A DNA stretch of 7,621 nucleotides from Gammaproteobacteria bacterium (GTDB lineage: Bacteria; Pseudomonadota; Gammaproteobacteria; Thiohalomonadales; Thiohalomonadaceae): NCBI GenBank assembly GCA_026193675.1, contig JAPHSO010000102.1, positions 1-7,621 of the forward strand, written 5' to 3'. Below the pieces are notes generated by a model. It made no database searches. It saw only the letters and a list, made by a program, of their open reading frames with translations, and was not told the DNA's origin. Positions 6,119 through 7,621 of the stretch are shown here, one piece after another. Made by a program: the position numbers and the translations under genes. How positions within the stretch are numbered: the stretch's first letter is position 1; every line of letters begins with the position of its first letter.

Positions 6119-7309
6119 ATGAGCCCCCTTGAAGACCGTACAAAGGTATTGATAGCTGGAGTATGCGGCTTAACCCTTATGCTGGGTATTGCACGCTTTG
6201 CCTACACACCACTACTTCCTCTGATGCAGACTCAAGCAGGGCTTGATGCCAACTATGGCGCATGGCTCGCCAGCATCAACTACTTTGGATATCTAGCCGG
6301 TGCACTCATCGCCGCCTCTATCTCAGATATGGCGCTGAAAGACCGTCTTTATCGTATCGGCATTATTTTAGCGGTGGTGACTACGCTAGCGATGGCGCTG
6401 ACGACCGACTGGCGACTCTGGGCCATGGCACGTTTCTTTGCAGGTCTTAGTAGTGCCGCAGGGCTTCTGCTCGGTTCAGGACTGATCCTCAACTGGTTGA
6501 TGCGCCACCACTATAGAAGCGAGTTGGGTATCCACTTTTCGGGACTCGGTCTTGGAATATTGGTCAGCGCACTATTGGTCGAACTGATGAGTCCCTATTT
6601 CGATTGGCAATCACAGTGGGTTTGGCTCAGCCTGTTAGGCGTAGCTCTGGCACTACCTGCATGGCTCTGGCTGCCCCCACCGAAAAATAGTGGCTTTACC
6701 ATCAGTGGCAATGCCCTGGATGATCATCCCCCTAGCCAACTGTTCTTGCGTATCTTTATGGTCGCCTATTTTTGTGCCGGGGCAGGATATGTGGTCAGCG
6801 CCACCTTTATCGTTGCAATCATAGATGATATGCCCGGTCTGTCCGATAGTGGCAACTTTGTATTTTTGATTGTTGGTCTAGCCGCTACTCCCGCCTGTAT
6901 TTTGTGGGATCGCTTTGCGCGTCACAGCGGCTCATTCAATGCACTGATTGTGGCATCCGTGTTTCAAACCATCGGCATCGCCCTGCCGCTATTTAGTGCA
7001 ACATTATGGAGCGCCATCACAAGTGCCATTCTGTTTGGTGCGACTTTCATCGGCATTGTCAGTCTGGTGCTGACCATGGCCGGTCGTTACTATCCAAGCC
7101 ATCCATCTAAGATGATGGGAAAGATGACCTTCTCTTATGGTATTGCTCAAATCGCTGCACCGGCAGCCATCGCTGTTACGATTCAATCAGATGGTAACTA
7201 CAATCAAGGACTCTACCTAGCTGCTGGAGCAATGGTGATCGGCACCGCTATCCTGGTGCTGCTACGATTTATAGAGGAGAAACATGCATCTCCAAACCAA
7301 CTTGGCTAA
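6119..7309 (+). CDS. Major facilitator transporter, YbfB/YjiJ type
   Basis: From the ATG at 6119 the product is 396 residues, normal for a 12-helix major facilitator protein. The first helix ends with LGIARFAYTPLLPLM (22-36), the hallmark of the YbfB/YjiJ (MFS_4) family, followed by YGAWLASINYFGYLAGAL (46-63) and ISDMALKDRLYR (68-79) at the usual cytoplasmic loop after helix 2. The two halves are joined by a polar loop (about 186-207, PPPKNSG to DDHPPSQ). The C-terminal half has LAATPACILWDRFARHSG (254-271) at the equivalent loop and FSYGIAQIAAPAAI (338-351). Substrates of this family are mostly unknown, so I assign none; direction of transport is also undetermined. An alternative TTG start at 6044 with its own GGAG cannot be excluded. 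It is convergent with cbpM and divergent from the DsrE-like gene, so it is probably transcribed alone. Confidence 0.9.
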   Translation: MSPLEDRTKVLIAGVCGLTLMLGIARFAYTPLLPLMQTQAGLDANYGAWLASINYFGYLAGALIAASISDMALKDRLYRIGIILAVVTTLAMALTTDWRLWAMARFFAGLSSAAGLLLGSGLILNWLMRHHYRSELGIHFSGLGLGILVSALLVELMSPYFDWQSQWVWLSLLGVALALPAWLWLPPPKNSGFTISGNALDDHPPSQLFLRIFMVAYFCAGAGYVVSATFIVAIIDDMPGLSDSGNFVFLIVGLAATPACILWDRFARHSGSFNALIVASVFQTIGIALPLFSATLWSAITSAILFGATFIGIVSLVLTMAGRYYPSHPSKMMGKMTFSYGIAQIAAPAAIAVTIQSDGNYNQGLYLAAGAMVIGTAILVLLRFIEEKHASPNQLG

Positions 7310-7370
7310 AGGACTTAAACAGAACTAGAGTGGACTCTTTATTAGCATCATTCCTTGATGCACAAGTCCT
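7310..7370. repeat. Nested inverted repeats between convergent transporter and cbpM genes
   Basis: A 7-base outer arm AGGACTT (7310-7316) pairs perfectly with AAGTCCT (7364-7370). Between them are a hairpin GCATCA-TTCCT-TGATGC (7345-7361) and a smaller one AGAG-TGGA-CTCT (7327-7338) followed by TTTATTA. Together they could form a closed three-way structure. It begins right after the transporter stop and its far arm overlaps the cbpM stop codon. No classic T-run is present, so a bidirectional terminator or RNA-stabilising end structure is plausible but unproven. Confidence 0.4.
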
Positions 7371-7621
7371 ATCTCTCCAGGATGGCAATTCGATTTCGAA
7401 GTTTTTCCACCTCTTCCAACAGCTCTAAAGCCAATGCGGCGCCGGAAAGATTAAGGTCAAGATCTGACTGTAACCTTTGTACAATCCATACCCGCCGCAA
7501 ACAGTTGCCACGGAATTGCCACTGCGCCTGATCTGTACCAACAGGTTCAATAATCCCCTCTTCCACCAGTGACAATATCCACTCTGCAGGCTTACCGCAG
7601 GCGCGACTGAGCTCACCCAAG
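7369..7621 (-). CDS. cbpM: Chaperone modulator CbpM, C-terminal part (cut by window edge)
   Basis: About 83 codons are present; the frame runs off the right edge. The TTG at 7618-7620 is most likely an internal Leu, because family members have several residues before the ELSRACG block. The sequence ELSRACGKPAEWILSLVEEG followed by IIEP is the MerR-like helix-turn-helix region of CbpM. It continues with AQWQF, LRRVWIVQRLQSDLDLNLSG (a CbpM signature), AALALELLEEVEKLRNRI and a short end. In E. coli CbpM binds the J-domain of the DnaJ homologue CbpA and inhibits its co-chaperone and DNA-binding activity; CbpM-type proteins are normally encoded just after cbpA. Here cbpA would lie outside the window to the right on the same strand. 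The stop is TAG at 7369-7371. Confidence 0.88.
   Translation of the reverse strand, partial: LGELSRACGKPAEWILSLVEEGIIEPVGTDQAQWQFRGNCLRRVWIVQRLQSDLDLNLSGAALALELLEEVEKLRNRIAILER

Overview
The window looks like chromosomal housekeeping DNA from a gammaproteobacterium. The best evidence is the gene order: a sigma-E regulon operon (rpoE-rseA-rseB-rseC-degP, equivalent to algU-mucA-mucB-mucC-mucD) on the minus strand, back to back with nadB on the plus strand. The divergent nadB/rpoE pair is seen in both enterics and pseudomonads. A degP/mucD gene directly after rseC is the Pseudomonas-type arrangement; E. coli does not have degP there. A periplasmic DsrE-like protein and a CbpM chaperone modulator would fit a free-living or sulfur-oxidising gammaproteobacterium, but that assignment is only an inference. 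I see no tRNA, rRNA, CRISPR array, insertion sequence or sign of recent transfer.

Layout: (1) 1-2805, minus strand, is the envelope-stress operon. RpoE is the sigma factor, RseA the inner-membrane anti-sigma factor, RseB the periplasmic co-regulator protecting RseA, RseC a Cys-motif inner-membrane protein, and DegP/MucD the periplasmic protease-chaperone, of which only the first 39 codons are present. Genes are separated by 38 bases or fewer, and rseB/rseC overlap by one base. (2) 2806-2934 is the divergent control region, with a good match to a sigma-E promoter aimed at rpoE, implying positive autoregulation. (3) 2935-4557 is nadB, L-aspartate oxidase, the first step of de novo NAD synthesis. 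(4) 4659-5399 encodes a DUF2189-type multi-spanning membrane protein of unknown function. (5) 5439-5936, minus strand, encodes a secreted DsrE-family protein. (6) 6119-7309 encodes a YbfB/YjiJ-type major facilitator transporter. (7) 7369 to the right edge, minus strand, is the C-terminal part of cbpM, whose usual neighbour cbpA (DnaJ-like co-chaperone) would lie beyond the window.

The left third is one functional circuit: misfolded envelope proteins lead to RseA proteolysis, RpoE release, transcription of its own operon and production of the protease that clears the damage. The genes from 4659 onward show no obvious shared pathway. I found no convincing undescribed system; the points worth a second look are small control signals: the sigma-E promoter with an overlapping palindrome and a possible tiny upstream ORF, Shine-Dalgarno-poor starts, alternative starts of the transporter, and nested inverted repeats between the convergent transporter and cbpM genes.
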